Source: Candidatus Latescibacterota bacterium (GTDB lineage: Bacteria; Latescibacterota; UBA2968; UBA8231). From it: DNA of 52,731 nucleotides. Of this stretch, positions 1 through 8,903 are shown piece by piece. The DNA lies in contig RKRN01000183.1 in the NCBI GenBank assembly GCA_007571365.1, positions 1 to 52,731 on the forward strand, given 5' to 3'. The number at the start of each line of letters is the position of its first letter. Position 1 is the stretch's first letter. The position numbers and the translations under genes are program-made. The notes under the pieces were generated by a model, which was not told where the DNA came from, did not search any database, and saw only the letters and a list, made by a program, of their open reading frames with translations.

Positions 1-1
1 G

Positions 2-943
2 CCGCTAGCTGGGGCTGGGGCGCTAGTGATTGGGTCTCAGGAGGAGTTAGAGGCTTGGGCGACGGCGCAGCCGGGAGCCTTTGTGGCGCAGGGCGATTTT
101 TTATTAGAGGATGCGTATTTGAGTAGCATGGAGCCGCTGCGCAACTTGGCCGGCGTAGAGGGAGATTTAGTAATTCGCAACAATGGGGCACTGATCGACC
201 TAAAGGGGTTGCACAATCTCGGCTACGTAGAGGGGAATTTCCATATCATCTCCAATGGCTTGATGGTGCTAGAGGGGCTCGAACGGCTGGAGCGCGTGGG
301 CGGGAATTTCGAGATTAGCTGCAATTTTTCGCTGCGGGATCTAGATGGGCTCAAAGCACTCCGGCGCGTCGGCGGCCATCTCTTTGTCGATGCCACGACC
401 GAGCTGATTAACATAGATGGTCTGAGCGGGCTGGCTCACGTGGGAAGCAGCATCAAGATCAGGGATAATAAGGCCCTGCGCGACCTAAAGGGGTTGGGCG
501 GGCTCTCAGTAATCAAGGGAGACTTGCTGCTCATACTCAATGGGGCACTCCAAGACCTGCGGGGTTTGAACGGGATTGCGACTATTAAGGGTGGGCTAGC
601 TATTGATGGGCATCCCGTCCTCAAGAGTTTGGAAGGGTTAAACGCGCTGGCCGAGGTCGGCGGCGCTTTGAGCATAAACCGCAACCAAGCCCTGCGAAAT
701 ATGGATGGGTTGGACAATCTCAGACAAGTGGGTAAAAGCCTCTATATTGGCGGCAATCCCCGCCTGAGTAACTTGGACGGGCTGGCCAAGTTGGGCCAGA
801 TCGGCACCGGCGAGAGGGATTTGATGATTGTGGAATTGAACTCTTCGCTGCCCATGAGCACTGGTTACGAACTAGCCGAGCAGCTCGGACTGGCCGAACA
901 TCAGTTCATCGTTTTTGACAACTTGTTGGCCAGTGCGCCGTAA
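2..943 (+). CDS. Leucine-rich L-domain-like repeat protein, 5' partial
   Basis: The protein is built of about ten repeats of roughly 22-24 residues with a pattern like LxxLxGLxxLxxVGGxLxIxxN (for example LRRVGGHLFV and LAEVGGALSINRN). This resembles the receptor L-domain/leucine-rich solenoids of bacterial surface proteins and implies a binding or scaffolding role rather than catalysis. The first possible start inside the window is a GTG at 26, but the frame stays open to the window edge and the upstream codons read PLAGAGAL, like the end of a signal peptide. The true start therefore probably lies outside the window. No anchor or sorting domain is visible at the C-terminus. A polytopic membrane protein follows 29 bases downstream on the same strand. 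Fold call is confident, function unknown. Confidence 0.75.
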   Translation, partial: PLAGAGALVIGSQEELEAWATAQPGAFVAQGDFLLEDAYLSSMEPLRNLAGVEGDLVIRNNGALIDLKGLHNLGYVEGNFHIISNGLMVLEGLERLERVGGNFEISCNFSLRDLDGLKALRRVGGHLFVDATTELINIDGLSGLAHVGSSIKIRDNKALRDLKGLGGLSVIKGDLLLILNGALQDLRGLNGIATIKGGLAIDGHPVLKSLEGLNALAEVGGALSINRNQALRNMDGLDNLRQVGKSLYIGGNPRLSNLDGLAKLGQIGTGERDLMIVELNSSLPMSTGYELAEQLGLAEHQFIVFDNLLASAP

Positions 944-972
944 GCACCGCTAAATTCCGCTGCATTCCATAC

Positions 973-2673
973 ATGGTCGTCTACTGCCGCCGATTCCATC
1001 CCGGCCGATCGGTCCTGTGCTCTCTACTCGCCATCGCAGCCTGCTTTTTTGCCGCCCTCTGCGTCCTCGAAAAACGCGGCTTTTGGATTACCGATAACGC
1101 CAACAAATTCCTCCAAGTTCAGGCCTTAGCCAACAGCCGCTACACAGACTTTTCCATCCCTTGGCCGGGGCAGATCGTCGATCCAGATTTCGTTTACAAT
1201 CCCCTGCCCTACTACTTCACGCGCATCGAGTCCGGCCAGCTCTATTCCGTCTTCTCGCCGGTCTTTGCCCTTATCTCCGCCCTTTTTTTCGCCTGTATAG
1301 GCCATTGGGGCCTTTATCTGCTACCGGCGCTGTCCTCGCTGGCTATGCTGGCCGGCTTGGCCCAACTAGCGCGCTTGGTCTCGCCGCGAATTGCGGTCGC
1401 TCACGTCGCCGTCCTCACGGCCGGGCTTTGTACGCCGGTGTTCTTCTACAGCCTCGTCTTCTGGGAACACACCCCGGCGATTTGCCTCGGCGTTTGGAGT
1501 GTGCGCTATCTGTTGCAGTTTCTCGCCGACTCCGCTCCTAAGCACCTATGCTTGGGCATGACCGCGGCCGGATTATCGGTCTATTTCAGAGACGAGTTCT
1601 ATTTGCTTGGCTTGGTGCTAGCACTATGCACCGCCTATTATGCCAGCACAGGCAGACTAAAAATCCTCGTCTCGTCAGCCCTGATCCTTTTGGTGTCCCT
1701 CCTGCCGCTCTGGCTCTTTCAATGGCTAGCCATCGGTCATCCTTTCGGTTACCATCTGAGTACGCACCTGTCCACGGCCGCCGATTGGATGCACCATTTA
1801 GAGGCGCGGCCGCGGGTGTTTTACAACCTCTTCATCGCGTCCAACCCGATCCCGCTGCTATCCCTTGTCCTCGCCTTTCCGTTTGTCCTCGCCTTTGTAC
1901 TCAGCCCGCGCTTCGCGCCCGCAGCACAGGCCGTGCCGGCGTACAGTGCTGTGGCCCTGATAAGTGCCGGTTTATCCTTCGGGGGCTATTTCTTCTCTGC
2001 TAGTCCCATTGACTATATGCTCAAATCGTCCAACGCCCTGTTTGCTTCGGCTCCCTTTGTGGCCCTGGCCTTCTTGCGTTGCGCTGATTCTGCAACGTCT
2101 GCTTTTAGACACTGGATTTGGCTGGTCGCCTTGAGCTTTGCCGCACTCTACGCCGTGGCGGCACCCAAGGTGGGTTCCATGGGTATCCACTGGGGCAACC
2201 GCTACTTGCTCCTCCTCTATCCGCTCTTTGCGGTTTTAGCGGCTGCAAACTTGATTGACTGGCTAGAACGCCAGCGGCCCTACTTCAGCACCAGCGGCCT
2301 CGCTGTGGGGGCTGTGCTAGCGTTTAGCTTTGCCGCACAAGTGTATGGAATTGCGATTCTCGCGGAGAAAAAAGCCTTCTCCTATCGCCTCAATAGCGAG
2401 ATGCGCCAGCGCAGCGAAGAGGTCGTCATCACCAACCAGCGCTGGGTTCCCCACGCCCTCTGTCGCGAATTTTACCAAAAGCCCTTCTTTTACGTCGCCA
2501 CCCCCAGACACTACGAGCACCTGCTGCAACGTCTTTCAGAGCGGGGGTACAAATCCTATATTTTTCTCACCCAGTACCAAGGTGGTGCTCTACAACCCAC
2601 CGTGGAAGTAGACGATGGGATCTTGAACTATTTCGATCTCCAGTTTTTTTCGCAAAAAATTCCCGCTCCCTAA
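973..2673 (+). CDS. Polytopic membrane protein, GT-C glycosyltransferase-like
   Basis: The 566-residue protein has about 10-12 hydrophobic segments, starting with a strong one at residues 13-32. A first periplasmic loop with the acidic segment WITDNANKFLQVQAL is followed by aromatic-rich loops, the layout of GT-C (ArnT/PMT-like) enzymes that transfer sugars from polyprenyl-phosphate donors in the inner membrane. The last 90 residues or so form a soluble tail. I see no family-defining motif beyond this topology, so the substrate is unknown and a non-enzymatic membrane protein is possible. It sits between a surface repeat protein and an FG-GAP exoprotein, which would fit a role in modifying exported proteins or cell-surface glycans; that is inference. 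Confidence 0.55.
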   Translation: MVVYCRRFHPGRSVLCSLLAIAACFFAALCVLEKRGFWITDNANKFLQVQALANSRYTDFSIPWPGQIVDPDFVYNPLPYYFTRIESGQLYSVFSPVFALISALFFACIGHWGLYLLPALSSLAMLAGLAQLARLVSPRIAVAHVAVLTAGLCTPVFFYSLVFWEHTPAICLGVWSVRYLLQFLADSAPKHLCLGMTAAGLSVYFRDEFYLLGLVLALCTAYYASTGRLKILVSSALILLVSLLPLWLFQWLAIGHPFGYHLSTHLSTAADWMHHLEARPRVFYNLFIASNPIPLLSLVLAFPFVLAFVLSPRFAPAAQAVPAYSAVALISAGLSFGGYFFSASPIDYMLKSSNALFASAPFVALAFLRCADSATSAFRHWIWLVALSFAALYAVAAPKVGSMGIHWGNRYLLLLYPLFAVLAAANLIDWLERQRPYFSTSGLAVGAVLAFSFAAQVYGIAILAEKKAFSYRLNSEMRQRSEEVVITNQRWVPHALCREFYQKPFFYVATPRHYEHLLQRLSERGYKSYIFLTQYQGGALQPTVEVDDGILNYFDLQFFSQKIPAP

Positions 2674-2720
2674 AGTATGACGCTCGCCCTGTCCTCGTCT
2701 TTGGTTTCGCAGCAAAAGCG

Positions 2721-4358
2721 ATGCACACGCTGGTAAGCGGGGGCTTTATCCTCCTGTATACGGCCCTCCTATCGGCCCAACCCCTGCCTACTCAGTTCAC
2801 CGACCAAGCCGCCGCACTCGGCATCACGGCGCGGAATGTCTCGGGCAGCACCCAAGAATACATCGTCGAAACTGCTGTGGGTGGCACGGCCTTTTTCGAC
2901 TATGACGGCGATGGCGACGTCGATCTATACGTCGCCAATGGTTCCCGTTTTGAAGGCTTTCCAACGGGCCAAGAGCCGACCAATCACCTCTACCGCAACC
3001 ACGGTGATCGCTTTGTCGACGTCACTACCGCCGCTGGGGTGGGCGACGCGAATTGGTCCATGGGTTGTGCGGCCGCAGACTACGACAACGATGGCGATCT
3101 GGACCTGTATGTGACCAACTTCGGCCGCAATACCTTCTACCAGAATCAGGGCGATGGCACGTTTGTGGATATGACTGAAAAGGCGGGGGTCGGCGACGAA
3201 AGATGGGGCGTCGGCTGCGCTTTCGGCGATGCGGACTTAGACGGCGATGTCGATCTATACGTGGCCAATTATATCGACTTTTCGCGGAACTACACTTCTA
3301 CGGTCCCCTGCGTATGGAAGAATGTCGATATTTTTTGCGGCCCGCGCGGCTTGCTCCCGGCTGGCGATGTATTCTACCGCAACAATGGCGACGGCACCTT
3401 GGCTGACCGCAGCGAGGAAGCCGGCATCGCCGGCGCAAAGTACTATGGGTACGGAGTCGTCTTCGGCGATTTTGACCGCGATGGCTGGCCCGACATTTTT
3501 GTCGCCAACGACTCGGCTCCTAACAATCTGTACCAGAACCAAGGCGACGGCACCTTTGTAGATGAGGCTCTCAGCGCGGGCGTGGCCTATAGCGGCGACG
3601 GCACCGAACAGGGGTGCATGGGCGCGGCGGTCGGTGATTACGACAACGACGGCTACTTCGATATCTTTGTCACCAACTTTGAAGGCGAGTACAATACCCT
3701 CTACAAAAATCAGCGCGGCGAATTTTTCCTCGACGTATCCTTCGTATCCCGCGTTGCGGCGCGGGGCATTCCCGAGGTGGGATGGGGCGCAGGATTCTTC
3801 GACTTTGACAACGACGGCGACCAAGACCTCTTTGCGGCCAACGGCCACACCTACCCCCAAGCCGACTTGCCCCACACCAATAGCAGGTACGCCGAGCCTA
3901 ACTTCCTCTATCAAAACTTAGGCGACGGCACCTTTGCCGAAGTATCTGACCGCGCCGGCTCGGGCTTTGCCCTAGTTGAGGTGAGCCGCGGAGCTAGCTT
4001 TGCCGACTACGACCGCGACGGCGATATCGACCTCTTCATCCTAAACCTCAACAGCACGCCCAATCTCCTGCGCAACGAGGGCGGCAACGCGGGCAACTAC
4101 TTGCAAATCGCCACCGTAGGCACCCGCAGCAACCGCGACGGGATCGGCACCCGGATCGAAATAAGCGCCCAAGGTAAACGCCAGACCGCCGAGGTGCGCA
4201 GTGGCACCAGCTTTCTCTCGCACAGCGATCTCAAGGTCCACTTTGGCTTGGGCACGGCCTCCATCGTCGAAAGGGTCGTCCTCCACTGGCCTAGTGGCAC
4301 AGTCCAGACCCTGCGCGATGTGGCGGCCAATCAGGTGCTGACCGTACACGAGCCGTAG
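2721..4358 (+). CDS. Secreted FG-GAP/VCBS beta-propeller protein with ASPIC/UnbV domain
   Basis: A signal peptide (MHTLVSGGFILLYTALLSA) is followed by at least seven FG-GAP/VCBS repeats, each with a calcium-loop motif such as DYDGDGDVDLYVAN or DFDRDGWPDIFVAND. The last 75 residues or so form an ASPIC/UnbV domain (GIGTRIEISAQGK, then VHFGLGTASIVERVVLHWPSG). This is the CRTAC1-like architecture: an integrin-alpha-like, calcium-binding beta-propeller acting outside the cytoplasm, probably in adhesion or polymer binding. At 545 residues the length is usual for the family. It ends four bases from the convergent stop of the DUF6785 gene. Two more proteins of this family lie within 10 kb, one on each strand. 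Confidence 0.9.
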   Translation: MHTLVSGGFILLYTALLSAQPLPTQFTDQAAALGITARNVSGSTQEYIVETAVGGTAFFDYDGDGDVDLYVANGSRFEGFPTGQEPTNHLYRNHGDRFVDVTTAAGVGDANWSMGCAAADYDNDGDLDLYVTNFGRNTFYQNQGDGTFVDMTEKAGVGDERWGVGCAFGDADLDGDVDLYVANYIDFSRNYTSTVPCVWKNVDIFCGPRGLLPAGDVFYRNNGDGTLADRSEEAGIAGAKYYGYGVVFGDFDRDGWPDIFVANDSAPNNLYQNQGDGTFVDEALSAGVAYSGDGTEQGCMGAAVGDYDNDGYFDIFVTNFEGEYNTLYKNQRGEFFLDVSFVSRVAARGIPEVGWGAGFFDFDNDGDQDLFAANGHTYPQADLPHTNSRYAEPNFLYQNLGDGTFAEVSDRAGSGFALVEVSRGASFADYDRDGDIDLFILNLNSTPNLLRNEGGNAGNYLQIATVGTRSNRDGIGTRIEISAQGKRQTAEVRSGTSFLSHSDLKVHFGLGTASIVERVVLHWPSGTVQTLRDVAANQVLTVHEP

Positions 4359-4362
4359 AAGC

Positions 4363-6312
4363 CTACCAGCGCGTCACCACCGCATCCCACCCTGTAATCA
4401 GATCCACTGCCATCCACAAACCCGCACTGCTGACTTGGCCCAACACCATGCCTAAAAAGAAGGGCCGCAGGCGGCGAAAGAGTTTGACTCCGCCGTACTT
4501 CAATACGATCCACTTCGCCAGCCAGCCCAGTGCCATACTCGACCAAGCGAAAAACATCACATAGGTCCCCCCCACCGGCAGGCCGATCGGGTGGATGGGC
4601 CACCACAAGAAGCGGTGGCGCAGGTACAACAATAGAAACATCAGCCCGGCCCCCAAGCCGGTGAACGCGCCTCGCGGACCCCAGAAGTTCCATTTAGCTA
4701 CCGGATTGAGCTGATTGGCCGCTATGTCGTTGAACGTCCAGCGGCCCATAATGCTGTAGAACCAATAGTGTAAATTGACTCCGCCGTAGGTATAGGCGAT
4801 GGAAAGTACCGTCCAAGCCGAGGCGACCAAACTCACGGCGATCGCTACGAGCAAAGCCCAAAACAGCGTCGGCCGCCGCGTCCCGACCACCTCAGCCAGC
4901 CGGGTGCTGTTGGCAGCCGCGGCCATAACGGTCGTGCGGACATCTCCGGCCCAGCCGTTGGCAAACCCGAGCACCATCAAGCCTTGCGGCCCAATGGGCG
5001 CCGTGCCCAGCGCGTTGATCGCAAAGGCCGCTGGCGTCATCTGCGCCCGGCCATACCCCATGCCCCCTTCGGCGACGATCCGCGTCAAACCGACGAATAC
5101 CACAAAGGCGATAACGAGCAACAGCAACGCCGCCCCCACGGGTAATCCCGCGCTTTTCAACCATATAACTGCGTAGAGAAAGGCCCCAATCAGGACCCAC
5201 ACCGCCTTGCGGTAGGAGAGCATCTGCCCGGTCCTCTCGCCCGGTCCCTCCTTTTTCCACGCTCCGACGACCACTTCTTTGAGGTGCCGACGCGCGGTCC
5301 ACAAGCTGGCCGCCACTAGCGCAACCAACGCCCCCATAGCCTGCTGGGCAGTGGCGATGGACCCTTCGGTGTGCATCAGCCGAATTTCTGCAATGCTGAA
5401 GCCGAGGGTGTTGAAAAGGCCCAACTGGAAGAAGTTGAGCAAGTAGAAAAACCATAGACTAAAGGAGATCTCCAAGCTCAGGAAATAAGTCAGGCCTAGG
5501 ACGATAAACCACAAGTTGAACAAGACGCCGCGCATATCGTGGAAGACGGCCAATTGGGTTGACAACTCAACGGGGGAAATAAAAGGATAGTACTTGTGCA
5601 GGGCATTGATCCCCAAGAGGACGAAGGGAATGGCAAATCCCAACCACATCAGCGGTTCCTTCAGAAAGGGATTGACCGCCGAAGGTCTGTCGTCCTCGTG
5701 GATCATGTACAGGGGCAACTGGACCAGCGGGAAAATCAAGCGCTCATTGCGGGCCCATTGTTCGTGGAGCAGAGCCGACAGGGCGATCATCATCAAATAG
5801 AGCGCACCCAAAAAAGAAGCCCACGCCAGCAGGGGCACCAACCACGTTCCCCAAGGAATGGCCATCTCTTGGGGCAATCCTTCGTAGAAGTACTTGACCG
5901 CCATTGGGTCTTGCGGTGTCAGCCACGGCTGGATATAGGGGTGGAGGAGTTCGGCCCAGTTGTTTTCAGGCGTGGCGTAGTAATAGACGCCGGCCAAAAA
6001 GGGGACCAATTGCGCCGTGACCCCGGTGGAGGGAATCGCCGAAGCCGCGGTCATCATGGCGTAGATCACCACTAGCTCTTGGGGCGATAAGCTCCATCTG
6101 CGCCCAACCCATTTGAGCGGAATGTTGACCAAGAGCAGGAGGAAAAGGAGAAAAATCGCGCTCAGGGCGATAAAATCCCCGGTCCAATCAAGGGTCCCCA
6201 TCACCAAGAGGCCGTAGGGAAAAACCGTGTTGATCACCCCGGCCATCAAAGCACCGACGAACAAGGCCCGATACGGCACCCATCTTTTATTGTTGGCGAC
6301 GAACTGACTCAT
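4363..6312 (-). CDS. DUF6785/DUF6784-type polytopic membrane protein (OPT-like), copy A
   Basis: This 649-residue protein has about 14 hydrophobic segments and family motifs near residues 110-120 (YYYATPENNWAE) and 135-150 (KYFYEGLP), plus a later GGMGYGRAQMTP segment. It matches the DUF6785/DUF6784 membrane proteins common in Planctomycetota and related MAGs, which look distantly like oligopeptide transporters; the substrate is not known. The reading frame is open far upstream, but the MSQFVANNKRW start is the natural one: it gives a short cytoplasmic leader before the first helix and lies five bases after the stop of the MFS-spermidine-synthase gene. It is therefore the last gene of a three-gene operon. 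A paralog with the same motifs lies at 49.9-51.8 kb. Confidence 0.8.
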   Translation of the reverse strand: MSQFVANNKRWVPYRALFVGALMAGVINTVFPYGLLVMGTLDWTGDFIALSAIFLLFLLLLVNIPLKWVGRRWSLSPQELVVIYAMMTAASAIPSTGVTAQLVPFLAGVYYYATPENNWAELLHPYIQPWLTPQDPMAVKYFYEGLPQEMAIPWGTWLVPLLAWASFLGALYLMMIALSALLHEQWARNERLIFPLVQLPLYMIHEDDRPSAVNPFLKEPLMWLGFAIPFVLLGINALHKYYPFISPVELSTQLAVFHDMRGVLFNLWFIVLGLTYFLSLEISFSLWFFYLLNFFQLGLFNTLGFSIAEIRLMHTEGSIATAQQAMGALVALVAASLWTARRHLKEVVVGAWKKEGPGERTGQMLSYRKAVWVLIGAFLYAVIWLKSAGLPVGAALLLLVIAFVVFVGLTRIVAEGGMGYGRAQMTPAAFAINALGTAPIGPQGLMVLGFANGWAGDVRTTVMAAAANSTRLAEVVGTRRPTLFWALLVAIAVSLVASAWTVLSIAYTYGGVNLHYWFYSIMGRWTFNDIAANQLNPVAKWNFWGPRGAFTGLGAGLMFLLLYLRHRFLWWPIHPIGLPVGGTYVMFFAWSSMALGWLAKWIVLKYGGVKLFRRLRPFFLGMVLGQVSSAGLWMAVDLITGWDAVVTRW

Positions 6313-6317
6313 AGACC

Positions 6318-8900
6318 CTATTCGTCTTGGGGCGGTCGTCGGCTGAGTTGCTCGGCTAGCAGTTCGAGGAAATAGGCCGACGATCGGTCCTCGGGATTCA
6401 CCCGGAGCGCACGCTGGTAAGCCCTGGCCGCGGCCCGATCGCGGTTTTGCAACCGCATGACATCCCCCGTTAGCGCGTACTCGCCGGCCCTGAAATAGAC
6501 CTCCATTTCTCTTTGCACGGCAGCAGAGGGTGCCACAAGCAGCGACAGAGCCGAGGTGCGGTGTGGTGCTAAATGCTCCAACACCTCCCACGAGCCGCTG
6601 CTGTAGCCCCGCGGACTAACAAAGCTGATATAGGGCTGATCGTCGGTGTTGAGCGGGCCTTCCCCCACATAGCGTTGCAGGGCGGCCTCGTCTAGCACTA
6701 GGCTGTTCAAGAGCGCAAAGGCGTTCCCCATGTCCATGTTCGCCAAGCTGCGATGTACGCGCGGCGGTGCCATTTTCTCGTTAATTAGCTCCCAATCAAT
6801 CGCCAGCGGCTGCATGGTCCCCACCATGATCGAGTAGTTGTTGGAGCGCCACAAGGTAGTGTGGGGAAAGACGTGCTGAAAGGTCCGCACGATGGTCTGG
6901 TAGTCGTCTGGAGGCAGGCCGTGAAAGGGCAGCCACTGGGCCATGATCCCGTCGGCACTCAGGTGGGCCCGGCACAACTCGTAAAATTCCTTGGTGTAGA
7001 GTACCCAGCTATCGGCACTGGTCGGATGGGTAGCGTCTCCGGTGATGATTTGGTAGGTGTCGCGGCTGGCGAGGAGAAAATTGCGGCCGTCGTCGATAAC
7101 TAATTCGATATTCCACGCAGTCGGATTTTCAAGTACGTGGTGATTGAATTCGCCAAAGTGCGCCCGGGCCGCGTCAATTACCTCCGGCACCAACTCGACG
7201 CAAGTGATGCGGCGCGGCTCGTATTGGGCTGCAGCCCCCAAGGCAATCCCACCGCCCAAGGAGACGACCAACACCTCCTGCGGGTCGGGATGCAAAAGCA
7301 GGGGCAAATGGCCCAGTAGGCGGAAAATTTGCAGCGAGCTATAGTCCGTGGGAACTTGCCCGCCCCCATTGAGTGCCATTTTGCGGAAACCATCGGTTTG
7401 TTGTTCGACCGTGATAACGCCTTCGGCCCCCTCTTGGTAAAACACCAGTTCCCGATTGATGGCTTCTGGCTCGGCCATGCGCCGCAGCACATCCGAGGGT
7501 ACTAGGACTAGCAGGAAGGCCAAACCCGCCGCGCCGCTCCAGACCGGCCACTGGCGTTGCTGACTAATCGAGGCGATGGTCAGGCCCACCAAGCCATTCA
7601 ACGCCGCCAGCACCTTGACGCTCCACTCGGTCCCCAGCAGCGGGATCAGCACAAACCCCGTCACAAAGGCCCCCCCAACGGCGCCCAAGCTGTTGACAGC
7701 ACCTATATCTCCTATGCCGCGGCCCAGACGCGCCAGTTGCCGCGTGTAGATTTGGCCGACTAGCGGAAAAATAACCCCCATCGCCACGGTCGGCAGCAAC
7801 ATGATGGCGACGGCCGTAAAAAACACGCCGGTCCTCGACACCCACCACGAGTCCGCCCGCTGGATCGGTTCCACAAAAGCGGATAAATGGGCAAAGGCCA
7901 ATACGGACAGGGCGCCGCAGGCACCGATCAAAAACTGGACCCCAATAAAAACCGACAACAAATCTGCCCGTCGCACGAGTAGCCGGCTACCCAGCCAGCC
8001 GCCCAAGGCCAGTCCACTCAAAAAGGCCACCAAGACAATGCTGAACTCGTAGTGTGAATTGAAGGAGAAACTCACCATCAAGAGCCGCAGCCACGCCACT
8101 TCGTAGCCTAGGGCGGCAAAACCGGAGATCGCAAAGCCAGCCAGCACGCCCCACAGGATGCGGTCCGAGTGCGCGGTCTTTTTCGCCCCGTCGCCGACGC
8201 CAACGGCTCGTTGGCCCCCCCACAGCCACGCCGCGCCCGCCACCGTGAAATTCACCACAGCGATGGCTTGCGTCGTTCCCTGTAAACCCAGCCCTTCCAT
8301 CAGTCCGAAGGTCGCCGCCAACACCCCGACGACCGCACCCAGCGTGTTGACCGCATAGAGTTGTCCGACCCGACCGCCCAACCTACCCAGTCGCCGCACC
8401 GCAAATTTAGCCACGACCGGTAGGGTGCCCCCCATCAGCACCGCGGGGATCAGGAGCAAGGCAAAGCAAAGACCGAAGCGGGCTAGGGAAAAGAGGTAGA
8501 AGTTCCCCTGTAATCCCACTAGAGCACCGTAGGCATTGCCCAAATTCGCACTAATACTGGGAAAGAGGAGGGCAAAAAGGCCAATGCCGGCTTCTAGCGC
8601 GGCAAAGATCCGCAGGGGATGTTTGCAGCGGTCGCTGTGCCGCCCCAAAACATAGCTACCCAAGGCTAGGCCAGCCATGAAGGCACTGAGCACGGTGCTA
8701 GTAGCTAACAGAGTGGTGCCAAAGACCACCGTCAGCATCCGCGCCCACACGACCTGATAGACTAGGCTGCTGACTCCCGAAAAAAAGAACAGGACCAAGA
8801 GCACCTTTTGTTCAGACTGCTCCAAGTCCTGGCCGCGTTCTTCCACACTGAATGCTCTTTTTAGCGACTGTAACCGTGCGCGGGAACGACGCCCCGGCAA
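6318..8900 (-). CDS. Fused MFS-like transporter / spermidine synthase-like protein with C-terminal TPR-like tail
   Basis: Residues 1 to about 480 are a polytopic membrane region beginning FFFSGVSSLVYQVVWARML and containing GLALGSYVLGRHSDR, typical of fused MFS/spermidine synthase proteins. From about 497 a spermidine-synthase-like Rossmann domain follows: LNGGGQVPTD, VVSLGGGIALG (nucleotide-binding loop), CVELVPEVIDAAR, VIDDGRNFL and LYTKEFYELC. The canonical D-x-x-D-P active-site segment reads GDATHPTSAD, so aminopropyl transfer is uncertain. The last 60 residues or so look like a TPR helix pair (AARAYQRALRVNPEDRSSAY). The chosen start is a TTG three bases after the stop of the upstream FG-GAP gene; a slightly later start is possible. 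This family often travels with FG-GAP and TPR proteins, but its substrate is unknown. Confidence 0.8.
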   Translation of the reverse strand: MPGRRSRARLQSLKRAFSVEERGQDLEQSEQKVLLVLFFFSGVSSLVYQVVWARMLTVVFGTTLLATSTVLSAFMAGLALGSYVLGRHSDRCKHPLRIFAALEAGIGLFALLFPSISANLGNAYGALVGLQGNFYLFSLARFGLCFALLLIPAVLMGGTLPVVAKFAVRRLGRLGGRVGQLYAVNTLGAVVGVLAATFGLMEGLGLQGTTQAIAVVNFTVAGAAWLWGGQRAVGVGDGAKKTAHSDRILWGVLAGFAISGFAALGYEVAWLRLLMVSFSFNSHYEFSIVLVAFLSGLALGGWLGSRLLVRRADLLSVFIGVQFLIGACGALSVLAFAHLSAFVEPIQRADSWWVSRTGVFFTAVAIMLLPTVAMGVIFPLVGQIYTRQLARLGRGIGDIGAVNSLGAVGGAFVTGFVLIPLLGTEWSVKVLAALNGLVGLTIASISQQRQWPVWSGAAGLAFLLVLVPSDVLRRMAEPEAINRELVFYQEGAEGVITVEQQTDGFRKMALNGGGQVPTDYSSLQIFRLLGHLPLLLHPDPQEVLVVSLGGGIALGAAAQYEPRRITCVELVPEVIDAARAHFGEFNHHVLENPTAWNIELVIDDGRNFLLASRDTYQIITGDATHPTSADSWVLYTKEFYELCRAHLSADGIMAQWLPFHGLPPDDYQTIVRTFQHVFPHTTLWRSNNYSIMVGTMQPLAIDWELINEKMAPPRVHRSLANMDMGNAFALLNSLVLDEAALQRYVGEGPLNTDDQPYISFVSPRGYSSGSWEVLEHLAPHRTSALSLLVAPSAAVQREMEVYFRAGEYALTGDVMRLQNRDRAAARAYQRALRVNPEDRSSAYFLELLAEQLSRRPPQDE

Positions 8901-8903
8901 GTC

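Noticed and set aside
3255-3914. Long minus-strand open frame inside the FG-GAP gene
   Set aside because: It is the antisense of the D-x-D-x-D-G repeats; its valine/alanine-rich text has no family signal and the plus-strand gene explains the region.
4363-6591. Longer N-terminus for the DUF6785 protein
   Set aside because: The extra 93 residues overlap the 3' end of the synthase gene and are low-complexity; the MSQFVANNKRW start fits the family and operon spacing.
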